Shown: in pieces, positions 39,413-47,043 of the stretch
How positions within the stretch are numbered: the stretch's first letter is position 1
How the letters are laid out: each line of letters starts with the position of its first letter
Program-made: the position numbers and the translations under genes
NCBI GenBank assembly: GCA_964244295.1
Contig: CAXTIG010000049.1
Coordinates: 1-47,388, forward strand
Length of the DNA stretch: 47,388 nt
DNA from: JAJAZB01 sp964244295
Lineage (GTDB): Bacteria > Bacteroidota > Bacteroidia > Cytophagales > Spirosomataceae
Direction of reading: 5' to 3'
The notes under the pieces: model-generated
Told to the model about the DNA's origin: nothing
The model's database searches: none
What the model saw: only the letters and a program-made list of their open reading frames with translations

Positions 39413-39451
39413 GTTTGAATCGCAGCGGCGCTCCGCCGCTGCGATTCAAAC
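39413..39451. repeat. perfect hairpin between the susC-like and susD-like genes
   Basis: Arms GTTTGAATCGCAGCGGCG (39413-39430) and its complement (39434-39451) are exact with a 3-base loop. It ends 12 bases before the susD-like ATG. On the coding strand it is followed by A, not T, so it is not a normal terminator. It may shape the ratio of the two proteins or protect the upstream message. Confidence 0.88.
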
Positions 39452-39463
39452 AAAAAAATCACC

Positions 39464-41119
39464 ATGAAAAAACTACTTTCTCTTCTATTCACCCTCGGTT
39501 TGCTACTCACGGGACAATCCTGTCAGAAAGTGCTCGAGGAGATGCCCATTTCGCAGGTAGGTGCCCAGTACCTTGACACCCCAGCAGGCTTTGAAGCCGC
39601 TGCCCGGGCGGCCTACACCACGCTGCGCGATTTCTACGGCCGGGAAATTGGCATGAACCTGACGGTTTTTGGTACTGACACTTACACAATGGGGGCCGAC
39701 GGTTCCTACAAGTACATGAATCAGTACCTCTCGCAGTTCGACGGGCGGGTAGACATTCTGCGCGACCTCTGGAATAACTTCTACATTGGCATCAACACCG
39801 CCAACCTGGTGATTGACGGGGCGGCTACAATTCAGGGGCTTGACGCCGCGATCGTGAAGCGCCGGGTAGCAGAGATGAAATTTCTCCGCGCCCACCATTA
39901 CTTCGTCATGGTGCAAACCTGGGGACCAGTAGCCCTGCAACTCAAAGGCAATACCGAACCGGCTAAAGCGTTCACCCGTGCTCCGGTAAAAGACGTGTAC
40001 GCGGCCATCACCGCCGACCTCGAAGCCGCCCTGGCTGATTTACCCAAAGCGACATCGGGTGCAGACTATGGCCGGGCAAATCAAGGTGCCTGCGAGCACC
40101 TGCTGGCCCGCGTGTACCTGACCAAAGCCACCTCGGAGGCCACTGCCGCCGATGATTATTCGAAGGCAGCTACGTATGCCACCAACGTCACTAAAAACTA
40201 TGGCTACGCGCTCTTGCCCGACTTCGCCAGCGTATTCGCTCAGGGGGCCGGTGAAATCAACAGCGAGGTGATTTTTGCCACCCAGTACACCTCCGACCCG
40301 CTCACCAACGGCCCCGGCAACCAAACCCACCTGTATTTCGGGATGGAATACGACACCCAGGCCGGGATGCGGCGTGACGTGCAAAACGGTCGCCCGTTCA
40401 AGCGCTACCGCCCCACAACGTACATGCTCGAAACGGTGTTTGCCCAAAAAGATCGGGTGAACGATTCGCGCTACAAAAAGACGTTCAAAGACACCTGGTA
40501 CAGCAATAATCCTACGAAAACGACCCCGAGTATCGACGACTCCAAGTCATCGATATCCGTGGCGGCGGGCGATACGTCCATTTTCATTCCTGGTTTTGAA
40601 ATCTCAAAGGCCGACCGCGCCAAAAAGAAATACCAGGTACTGGTGCCGAGCCTGTACAAAGCCAACCTGTTCCCCACGCTCCAGAAATTTCTCGATCCGC
40701 TGCGCCCCGACCTGACCTACGAGCAGGGTAGCCGCGATTTCCTGATGTTCCGCCTGGCCGAAACGTACCTGATTCTGGCCGAAGCGCAACTGAAACTGGG
40801 GAAAACCGCCGAGGCCACCGAGGCCATCAACGTGGTGCGCCGCCGCGCTGCCTGGCCGGGCAAGACAACGGCTAATGAAATCACCGCTGCCCAGACGACG
40901 ATCGATTTCATCCTTGACGAACGCGACCGCGAACTGGCCGGGGAAATGTTCCGCTGGTTCGACCTCAAGCGCCTGGGCAAACTTGTGGAGCGGGTGAAGG
41001 CCAACAACCCCGACGCGCAAGCCATTACGGATAAATTCCTGCTGCGCCCCATTCCTCAGGATCAAATTGACCGGACGACGGACGGCGTGACCAAATTTCC
41101 GCAGAATCCGGGGTATTGA
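39464..41119 (+). CDS. SusD/RagB-like surface glycan-binding lipoprotein
   Basis: Protein of 551 residues with signal and lipobox LTGQSC (Cys near residue 20). The N-terminal segment LEEMPISQVGAQYLDTPAGFEAAARAAYTTLRDFYG and YIGINTANLVIDGA match SusD, followed by the TPR scaffold, for example KRRVAEMKFLRAHHYFVMVQTWGPV. The C-terminal part has RLAETYLILAEAQLKLGKTAEATEAINVVRRRAA and the typical end LDERDRELAGEMFRWFDLKRLGKLVERV...LLPIPQDQID-like PIPQDQIDRT. It lids the SusC pore and binds the ligand at the cell surface. Confidence 0.96.
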   Translation: MKKLLSLLFTLGLLLTGQSCQKVLEEMPISQVGAQYLDTPAGFEAAARAAYTTLRDFYGREIGMNLTVFGTDTYTMGADGSYKYMNQYLSQFDGRVDILRDLWNNFYIGINTANLVIDGAATIQGLDAAIVKRRVAEMKFLRAHHYFVMVQTWGPVALQLKGNTEPAKAFTRAPVKDVYAAITADLEAALADLPKATSGADYGRANQGACEHLLARVYLTKATSEATAADDYSKAATYATNVTKNYGYALLPDFASVFAQGAGEINSEVIFATQYTSDPLTNGPGNQTHLYFGMEYDTQAGMRRDVQNGRPFKRYRPTTYMLETVFAQKDRVNDSRYKKTFKDTWYSNNPTKTTPSIDDSKSSISVAAGDTSIFIPGFEISKADRAKKKYQVLVPSLYKANLFPTLQKFLDPLRPDLTYEQGSRDFLMFRLAETYLILAEAQLKLGKTAEATEAINVVRRRAAWPGKTTANEITAAQTTIDFILDERDRELAGEMFRWFDLKRLGKLVERVKANNPDAQAITDKFLLRPIPQDQIDRTTDGVTKFPQNPGY

Positions 41120-41445
41120 TTTACTTTAATTTTAATTTGTAGGGGCAACCGCAAGGGTTGCCCGGAGCCTCTCAGACGAGAACGCCTCGGGCAATCGCAA
41201 AGGTTGCCCCTGCGTTTTTTCTGGATGAATCAGTTACCCCCGCGCCGGATTTGCCTTTGGTAAACCACCGTGCTAACCGCCCCGGCGTTTTTGCCCTTTG
41301 ATTCTGGTTGTAAAACTGAACGCCCAAAGTAGGGAATTCGTAGTTTCCCGCTCCCAGCCGCCCGACGGGGCGCTCGCAATTTTTCCCCGCCGAATGGGTA
41401 AATTCACGCCCCCTTTTTTCTTTGTCAACAAAAAACCAACCCCGC
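41120..41445. other. 326-base gap after the susD-like gene
   Basis: The left part (41141-41220) holds the hairpin pair described separately. The remainder, 41221-41445, contains no reading frame with family resemblance on either strand and no obvious repeat. A T-rich string TTTTTTCTTTGTC at 41415-41427 lies about 20 bases before the DUF1080 ATG and partly resembles a -7 element. Confidence 0.5.
41141..41220 (+). terminator. double hairpin terminator after the susD-like gene
   Basis: GGGCAACC/GGTTGCCC (41143-41163) and GGGCAAT.../AGGTTGCCC (41189-41208) each form a hairpin, and the outer halves AGGGGCAACC and GGTTGCCCCT also pair with each other. GTTTTTT follows, so it reads as a transcription stop for the susCD pair. 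Confidence 0.7.
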
Positions 41446-42810
41446 ATGAACAAACCCCTCTGGCTGACCCTCTGCGCCGGATTCCTCGCAACGGCGACGC
41501 TCGCCACACCTCCGAAAGCGGCCTGGGTCAACCTCTTCAACGGCAGAGACCTCAAGGGCTGGAAGCAACTCAACGGCAAAGCCAGCTACGAAGTCAAAAA
41601 CGGCGAGATCATCGGCACGACCGTTGCCAACACGCCCAACTCGTTTCTGGTGACGGAAAAAGAATACGGCGATTTCATTTTTGAAGTGGAACTGCTGGCG
41701 GATAATTCCATGAATTCGGGCCTCCAGTTTCGCAGCCTCTCCAAACCCGATTACCAGAACGGACGCGTCCACGGTTACCAGGCCGAAGTCGATCCTTCCG
41801 ACCGCGCCTGGAGCGGGGGCATTTACGACGAAGGCCGCCGCGATTGGCTCTACATTCCCAACCAGAACGAAGCCGGCAAAAAAGCCTTCAAACGCGGCGA
41901 GTGGAACAAGTACCGCATCGAAGCCATCGGCAGCGTACTCCGCACCTGGGTGAACGACGTGCCCGTGGCCTACCTCGTCGACGACCTCACGCCCAAGGGC
42001 TTCATCGCGCTGCAAGTGCATTCCATCGGCAAGGACGACCAGCCCGGTAAGCAAATCCGCTGGCGTAACGTCCGTATCCAGACCGAAGGGCTGCAACCTC
42101 GGCCCCTCGACGGTACGCCCGTCGTCAACCTGGTGCCCAACACGCTCTCGCCCCAGGAAAAATCCCAGGGCTTCAAACTGCTTTTTGACGGAAAAACCAC
42201 CAACGGCTGGCAACCGATTTTCGACCCCAAAGCGCCCTTGCGCCGGTGGTCGGTGCAGGACGGTACGCTGACCGTCGGGAAATCGGACGGCTCCGAAACC
42301 GGTAACGACATCGTCTATGAAACGCCGGTTGGCCCGGCCTTTGAGTACGCCTTCGACTTTAAATTCAGCGAAGGCGGCAACTCCGGCGTGAAGTATTTCG
42401 TGGACAAAAAATACAGTCCCGGCGGTAAATCAGGCGTTGGCCTGGAATTTCAGGTACTCGACGACGAAAAACACCCCGATGCCAAAATGGGCCGCGAGGG
42501 CAACCGCACCCTCGGCTCGCTCTACGATTTGATTACCTCGAAAAAAGTGGACAAACGCTTCCAGAGAAAAATTGGCGACTGGAATCAGGGCAAAATCATC
42601 GTCTACCCCGACCAGCGCGTCGAGCATTGGCTCAACGGCTACAAGGTGGTCGAGTACGTGCGCGGATCGCCGGAATTTAAGGCGCTCGTGGCCCAGAGCA
42701 AGTACAAAAATTGGGACGGCTTCGGGCAGGCACCGCAAGGTTACCTGCTGCTGCAAGACCACGGCGACGCGGCCAGTTACCGGAGTTTGAAATTTCGGGA
42801 ATTGAAGTAA
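41446..42810 (+). CDS. tandem DUF1080 (3-keto-glycoside-acting) exported protein
   Basis: Protein of 454 residues from the ATG before NKPLWLTLCAGFLATATLA, a signal peptide. It contains two DUF1080 domains in tandem. The first spans about 25-215 (WVNLFNGRDLKGWKQLNGKASYEVKNGEIIGTT, LQFRSL, GYQAEVD, VRIQTEGL) and the second about 235-454 (GFKLLFDGKTTNGWQPIF, WSVQDGTLTV, NSGVKYFVD, GLEFQVLDDEKHPD, YRSLKFRELK). The family is a concanavalin-like fold named 3-keto-disaccharide hydrolase, and members have been reported to act on 3-keto-glycosides or their glycal products. A two-domain version is plausible but its activity is not shown here. It is followed closely by the Gfo/Idh/MocA gene. Confidence 0.9.
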   Translation: MNKPLWLTLCAGFLATATLATPPKAAWVNLFNGRDLKGWKQLNGKASYEVKNGEIIGTTVANTPNSFLVTEKEYGDFIFEVELLADNSMNSGLQFRSLSKPDYQNGRVHGYQAEVDPSDRAWSGGIYDEGRRDWLYIPNQNEAGKKAFKRGEWNKYRIEAIGSVLRTWVNDVPVAYLVDDLTPKGFIALQVHSIGKDDQPGKQIRWRNVRIQTEGLQPRPLDGTPVVNLVPNTLSPQEKSQGFKLLFDGKTTNGWQPIFDPKAPLRRWSVQDGTLTVGKSDGSETGNDIVYETPVGPAFEYAFDFKFSEGGNSGVKYFVDKKYSPGGKSGVGLEFQVLDDEKHPDAKMGREGNRTLGSLYDLITSKKVDKRFQRKIGDWNQGKIIVYPDQRVEHWLNGYKVVEYVRGSPEFKALVAQSKYKNWDGFGQAPQGYLLLQDHGDAASYRSLKFRELK

Positions 42811-42916
42811 AAGGTGGCGCCGACCTCCGGTCGGCGTTGCAGTCGTTACCAACGAATCATTTTCAGGAAAGTACTCCAACCTTTAAACTGCGCCGACCAG
42901 AGGTCGGCGCCACCTT
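42811..42916. repeat. inverted repeat, GGTGGCGCCGAC family (copy 3)
   Basis: The arms at 42811-42836 and 42891-42916 (AAGGTGGCGCCGACCTC start, one mismatch) flank a 54-base loop. It fills the entire gap from the DUF1080 stop to 2 bases before the next ATG, so it lies inside a probable operon and no T run follows. It differs from the other copies by GCGCC instead of GCTCC in both arms, a compensated change. Confidence 0.88.
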
Positions 42917-42917
42917 T

Positions 42918-44279
42918 ATGGAAAATCGCCGGGAATTTCTCAAAAAATCAGTGCTCGCCACGGCGGGCCTCAGCGTGGGTGTCAACGCCATGAGCGCGAC
43001 CAGCTACCGCAAAATCATCGGAGCCAACGACCGCGTCCGCGTGGGTGTCGTCGGTTTTTCTGATCGCCACCGGTCTTCGCACGTGGGGCCGTTCAAGGAC
43101 ATGGCCAAGAAGATGAACTTCGAAATCACGTCGGTGTCCGACATCTGGAACCGCCGCCGCGACGAAGGCAAGGCCTACCTCGAAAAAGAACTCGGCGGTA
43201 CCGTGACGGCCTACCGCAACAACGACGAGATGTACAACGCGAAAGTCGTGGACGCGGTGTTTATGAGCACCGCCGATTTTCAGCACGCCCTGCACACCAT
43301 CGAAGCCGTGAAAGCGGGCTGCGATGTGTACGCCGAAAAGCCCCTGGCCGAAACCATGGAAGACAACCGCGCCGTGCTCAAGGCCGTGAAAGCCTCGGGG
43401 AAAATCGTGCAGATTGGCTCCCAGCGACGCAGTGGCGAGAACTACTTTGCCGCCGAAGATTTCATCAAATCGGGCAAATTCGGACCGATTGTGATGGTCG
43501 AATTGGTCTGGAACGTCAACCAGCCCGGTCGCTGGCGGCGGCCCGAACTCACCAAAGACCTCAAGGAAAGCGACGTGGACTGGAAACGCTTCCTGATGAA
43601 CCGCCCCTTCGAAGCCTTCGACCCGCGAAAGTACTTGGAATACCGCCTGTTTTGGCCCTACTCGTCGGGCATTCCGGGTCAGTGGATGTCGCACCAAATC
43701 GACACCGTCCACTGGTTCAGTGGTCTGCCGCACCCCCGAAGTGCCGTGGCCAACGGGGGCATTTATCAGTGGAAAGACGGCCGCCGCAACCCCGACACGC
43801 TCACGGTGGTGTTCGATTACGGTCCGGCTAATGATCCCACCAGTGGCTTCCAGGTGCAGTTTACGAGCCGGTTCAGCAACTCTTCGGGCGGCACGAAGGA
43901 GATTTACTACTCCAACGGTGGCGAAATGAACCTCGACACCAACCTGATTTCGCCCAGCGGCGGGATGCGGGCGGGCGAAGCCAAAGCGATGGGCCTGCAA
44001 GCTAACCTGCTGCCCGAAATCAAACTCCAGGGCGTCAAGGTGGAATCGGGCGCCAACACCGGCGGCGACTCGCTCACCTACAACCACATCAAAAACTGGA
44101 TGGAATGCGTGCGCAGCCGCAAGCAGCCCAACGCCCCCATCGAAGCGGGCTACCAGCACAGCATCGCCACCATCATGGCCAACGCCGCCCACCGCACCGG
44201 TCAGCGCGTCACTTTCGACGATAAGACGCAGGAAGTGATGGCGGGTGGGAAGGCGTTTAAGTATGGCGAAAACGCCTGA
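42918..44279 (+). CDS. Gfo/Idh/MocA family oxidoreductase with Tat signal
   Basis: Protein of 453 residues from the ATG before ENRREFLKKSVLATAGLSVG, a twin-arginine signal (RREFLK), so it is exported already folded with its cofactor. The NAD(P)-binding fold starts at DRVRVGVVGFSDRHRSS; the catalytic EKP motif is in VYAEKPLAETMEDNRAVLKAV, followed by IGSQRRSGENY. The C-terminal domain includes NRPFEAFDPRKYLEYRLFWPYSSGIPGQWMSHQIDTVHWF, typical of this Bacteroidota subgroup. It probably oxidises a sugar hydroxyl (for example C3) with bound NAD. A reading frame open upstream (42711) is the end of DUF1080 in another frame. Confidence 0.93.
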   Translation: MENRREFLKKSVLATAGLSVGVNAMSATSYRKIIGANDRVRVGVVGFSDRHRSSHVGPFKDMAKKMNFEITSVSDIWNRRRDEGKAYLEKELGGTVTAYRNNDEMYNAKVVDAVFMSTADFQHALHTIEAVKAGCDVYAEKPLAETMEDNRAVLKAVKASGKIVQIGSQRRSGENYFAAEDFIKSGKFGPIVMVELVWNVNQPGRWRRPELTKDLKESDVDWKRFLMNRPFEAFDPRKYLEYRLFWPYSSGIPGQWMSHQIDTVHWFSGLPHPRSAVANGGIYQWKDGRRNPDTLTVVFDYGPANDPTSGFQVQFTSRFSNSSGGTKEIYYSNGGEMNLDTNLISPSGGMRAGEAKAMGLQANLLPEIKLQGVKVESGANTGGDSLTYNHIKNWMECVRSRKQPNAPIEAGYQHSIATIMANAAHRTGQRVTFDDKTQEVMAGGKAFKYGENA

Positions 44280-44302
44280 TTGTCGATCCCTTTTCATTAG
44301 TG

Positions 44303-44331
44303 GCGGCCCTGCTTCGGCGGGGCCGCTTTTT
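44303..44331 (+). terminator. intrinsic terminator after the Gfo/Idh/MocA gene
   Basis: GCGGCCC (44303-44309) pairs with GGGCCGC (44320-44326), followed by TTTTTT. It ends the glycan locus. Confidence 0.75.
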
Positions 44332-44453
44332 TGCGGCTACCTTGTCGCAACCTGGGGTAGAACCTATAGCCGTTCTCCTCAATCTTACTGTCAAATTCTA
44401 CATTTTTACGGCTGGAATTCAGTGGAATGGGAGTTGAAATGAGCTGGGAGAAT

Positions 44454-44705
44454 TCATTCAACAAACCTAAAAACAGCCATGAAAAAAATATCCTTCGCGT
44501 CCGGCCTGAGGTTGAGCGAGCCGATGGGGTAGGTTTGACCGCCACGAACCACTTCCGTGAGGGTGTACGTTCCCGTGATGCGGGCCGAGAGTTTGTTGGA
44601 AGGCGAAGGGTCGTCGCTTTTTTTGCTGAAAGCCAGGCTAAACAGGGCGAATACCAGCAGGAAGGAAAAACGGAACGATTTGATGGGATTGAACGAAGTT
44701 TTTAT
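44454..44705 (-). pseudogene. decayed small lipoprotein gene, relative of 44768-45193
   Basis: On the minus strand an open frame reads (I)KTSFNPIKSFRFSFLLVFALFSLAFSKKSDDP..., followed by LSARITGTYTLTEVVRGGQTYPIG and a short unrelated tail ending at the TGA at 44454-44456. It aligns by eye with the intact neighbour: KKSDDPSPS to KSSDEVNPD, ARITGTYTLTEVVRGGQTYPI to VRVSGSYAFSRVIIDGKESPI. The expected start codon is ATA instead of ATG, the lipobox Cys is replaced by Phe, and the protein stops after about 83 codons. This is best explained as a broken duplicate. Confidence 0.6.
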
Positions 44706-44767
44706 GAGCTTGACTTGGTTTGAACGTTGAACAGGGTTGAAAAACTGGAAAAAGAGAGGGATGAAAC

Positions 44768-45193
44768 TTACTTGGCACCAATCAGCACGATAGCCTGCTG
44801 TGCTCCGGCGGAATTGGTGAGGTTGACTTTCAGCGAGACCACGTTTTTCCCGTAGCGGCCCAGGTTGAAGCCATCTTTGTTCAGTTCGACTTCGCCGTTG
44901 CCAGCGTCGGTCAGGATGACGTTGTCCACAAAACCCTGGGTGCGACTGGTCGCCACTTTGAAATCAAAATTCACTTTTACGGTCGTTTCCGTGAGCCGGT
45001 CGATGATGGCCCCACCCGTGATGTTGCTTTGCTCGATGGGCGATTCCTTGCCGTCGATGATGACGCGGGAGAAGGCGTAGCTACCCGAAACCCGCACCCC
45101 CAAATCAGGGTTTACCTCGTCCGACGATTTGCTGCACGAAGCCAGCATGAATGGAACGGCAAGGGCGATGAGGAAAAAACGAAGCGTTTTCAT
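44768..45193 (-). CDS. small lipoprotein of unknown function
   Basis: Protein of 141 residues with a lipoprotein signal (KTLRFFLIALAVPFMLASCS, Cys near residue 20). The mature part is beta-type and repetitive in character (VRVSGSYAFSRVIIDGKESPIEQSNITGG, ETTVKVNFDFKV, NVILTDAGNGEVELNKDG), reminiscent of lipocalin-like or META-type small envelope proteins. No recognised family. A broken relative lies just downstream. Confidence 0.78.
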   Translation of the reverse strand: MKTLRFFLIALAVPFMLASCSKSSDEVNPDLGVRVSGSYAFSRVIIDGKESPIEQSNITGGAIIDRLTETTVKVNFDFKVATSRTQGFVDNVILTDAGNGEVELNKDGFNLGRYGKNVVSLKVNLTNSAGAQQAIVLIGAK

Positions 45194-45240
45194 GGAAAAA
45201 ATTGGTTTGAAAAAAGTGGAGTACGCTACTATTGACCCAT

Positions 45241-45570
45241 TCAGGGCACTTTGGTGTAGAGGATGCCGTCGAGCACCATGCCGAGGTGGCCCTGCTGAAC
45301 GGTGGGTTCCTGTTCGACCACGAACCGCACCGTGGCTCCCCGCCGCGACAGGGTCAGGGCCGAGGCTTCAATGCGCACCGTGGCGCGGTTCATCAATTGG
45401 GCGGGCCGGGTTTCTCCCCGGCGAACGAGTTTGACGCAATTGCCCAGGCCATTGTCAAAAATTTCGACGAATGAGCCGGTCGACGTTTGCCAAAACCCCG
45501 CGTAATGCTGGTGCTCAGGCCGCAGTGCCGGGCGGCGGAAACGGGCCAGAAGAAACGTGAAGGGGTTCAT
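45241..45570 (-). CDS. hypothetical protein
   Basis: Protein of 109 residues: MNPFTFLLARFRRPALRPEHQHYAGFW at the N-terminus, then a beta-rich region (TGSFVEIFDNGLGNCVKLVRRGE, ATVRIEASALTLSRRGATVRFVVEQ) and the end GMVLDGILYTKVP. No clear signal peptide or membrane helix, and I do not recognise a family. Codon use fits the surrounding genes, and the frame is bounded by a start and stop consistent with a small gene. The neighbouring small lipoprotein is 47 bases downstream, so a two-gene unit is possible. Confidence 0.6.
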   Translation of the reverse strand: MNPFTFLLARFRRPALRPEHQHYAGFWQTSTGSFVEIFDNGLGNCVKLVRRGETRPAQLMNRATVRIEASALTLSRRGATVRFVVEQEPTVQQGHLGMVLDGILYTKVP

Positions 45571-45715
45571 GACGAGGCTGGTAACGAGTGGAATATCAGT
45601 GCATTTCCAACTGACGATACAAAGGTGGGCTGGCGTCGGTGGGCAAAACGAACCGACCCTGACGAGTAACCGTCAGGGTCGGGTGAAGTGCGGAAAAACA
45701 AAGGGAATGGGAGAG

Positions 45716-45821
45716 GATTGGGTAAATAGGGATTGGGTAAATGGGGATTGGGTAATTCAGGAACGGGGAACACTCACTTACCTGAATTACCCAATCCCCA
45801 TTTACCCAATCCCTATTTACC
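45716..45821. repeat. perfect 40-bp inverted repeat of GATTGGGTAAAT units
   Basis: The arms at 45721-45760 and 45782-45821 are exact reverse complements around a 21-base loop. The left side consists of three tandem units of about 15 bases, each beginning GATTGGGTAA, starting at 45716. The right arm ends on the first base of the stop codon of the LytTR gene. A related copy lies on the other side of that gene at 46943-47043. Confidence 0.92.
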
Positions 45822-46924
45822 TACAAAAGAAACAGCCGCTCCTTGAGGGCTTCCTTCGCCGAGCGGCTCACGGGCAGGGGCTTGCCCAGCACGTACACGT
45901 AGCCGTCTTCGTAGCCGTCCACCTTGTCGAGGTTGACTAGAAACGAGCGGTGGATTTTGAAAAAATCCTCGGTCGGGAGTTTGCTCTCGATGCTTTTCAG
46001 GGTGGCGTACACCACAAATTTGTCCTTCGCGGTGTGAATGACTACGTAATTTTCCAGGGCTTCGAGCCAGAGAATATCCGCGAGCGGTACGCGCTGGTAC
46101 TTGGCTCCTTTTTTGGCAAACAAAAACTTGCGGGCCACCCCTTCGGCTTCCAGTGCGGCGGCGAGAGTCGGCTCCGGCAGGTCGGATTCCGGGGCCGGGT
46201 TGAGGATGAAGGTCCAACCCGTAGTCGTCACCTCGTCGAGCGAAATACGGGCCACCTTCACGGACAGCGCCAGTTCCCGGCCCGTGGCCGGAAAAAAGCA
46301 GTGAAGGGTTTCGGTGGGGCGTTCCTGGGGTTGGGCCAATGCTTCGGTCCAGTTGATACGCTGCCGGGTCGGGGTGTAAAACAGTACCACGTCGCTGAGC
46401 CGGAGTGGTTGGCCCGTCGGCGTTACGCCCGCTAATTCGCTGGCGGCTTTGTTCATCAATTCGACTTCAAACAGCGCCGTGGTAACCAGCAGAATTTCAG
46501 CCAATCCCGAAAAGGCCCCGCTCAACTGGGCCTCGCGGCGAGTCAGTTCCTGGTCGCGCTCGTGTTTGTAGAGCGCAATTTCCACGGTCGTTTTTAGGTC
46601 GTGATCGGCGAAGGGTTTCACGATAAAGCCGTAGGGTTCGGCGCGTTTGGCCCGCTCGATGGTGGGGCCGTCGGAAAGCGCGGTCAGAAACACCACGGGC
46701 CGCTGGAGTTGCTCCCGCACGAGTTGAGCCGTTTCAATGCCGTCGATGGGGCCGTCGATGTTCACGTCCATCAGAATCAAATCCGGCCTCTCCCGGTGGG
46801 CGGCTTCCAGGGCGGCTTCGCTGTCCGGCACCACGTCGACTACCTCGTAGCCCAATCGCTGAAGCGTCCGCCGGATTTCACTGGCAATGATGAGTTCGTC
46901 TTCGACGATGAGGATTTTTTTCAT
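45821..46924 (-). CDS. REC-LytTR response regulator with central PAS-like region
   Basis: DNA-binding response regulator of 367 residues from the ATG before KKILIVEDEL. The receiver domain (1-120) has the acidic pair in VEDE, the phosphoacceptor Asp53 in LILMDVNIDG, a Thr in VVFLTALSD and a Lys in FIVKPFAD. A central region (about 125-260) resembles a PAS fold (ALFEVELMNKAASELAG). The last 100 residues are a LytTR domain (LADILWLEALENYVVIHTAKDKFVVYATLKSIESKL...FFKIHRSFLVNLDKVDGY). No histidine kinase is in the window. The frame is open upstream through a repeat, giving a meaningless extension, so the inner ATG is chosen. Confidence 0.93.
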   Translation of the reverse strand: MKKILIVEDELIIASEIRRTLQRLGYEVVDVVPDSEAALEAAHRERPDLILMDVNIDGPIDGIETAQLVREQLQRPVVFLTALSDGPTIERAKRAEPYGFIVKPFADHDLKTTVEIALYKHERDQELTRREAQLSGAFSGLAEILLVTTALFEVELMNKAASELAGVTPTGQPLRLSDVVLFYTPTRQRINWTEALAQPQERPTETLHCFFPATGRELALSVKVARISLDEVTTTGWTFILNPAPESDLPEPTLAAALEAEGVARKFLFAKKGAKYQRVPLADILWLEALENYVVIHTAKDKFVVYATLKSIESKLPTEDFFKIHRSFLVNLDKVDGYEDGYVYVLGKPLPVSRSAKEALKERLFLL

Positions 46925-46942
46925 CTGTGATTGGGTAAATGG

Positions 46943-47043
46943 GTAATTGGGGATTGGGTAATTAGGGACTGGGTAAATAGGTAATTGGCGGTCTTCCCGA
47001 ATTACCCATTTACCCAATCCCCAATTACCCAATCCCCAATTAC
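46943..47043. repeat. 46-bp imperfect inverted repeat of GATTGGGTAATT units
   Basis: The left arm 46943-46988 and right arm 46998-47043 match with about five differences around a short loop. The units GGGATTGGGTAATT and GGGTAAAT are the same as at 45716-45821. The right arm includes the stop codon (47040-47042) of the upstream four-helix-bundle gene. Confidence 0.85.

Noticed and set aside
44427..44723. 98-codon open frame on the plus strand
   Set aside because: No family resemblance, and the opposite strand contains a recognisable decayed lipoprotein gene that explains the open frame.
45716..45821. CRISPR-like array
   Set aside because: The repeated units are about 15 bases with no spacers, and the whole is an inverted repeat; there are no cas genes.
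46925..47032. Longer N-terminus for the LytTR regulator
   Set aside because: The added residues are a translation of the GATTGGGTAA repeat units; receiver domains start at MKKILIVEDE.
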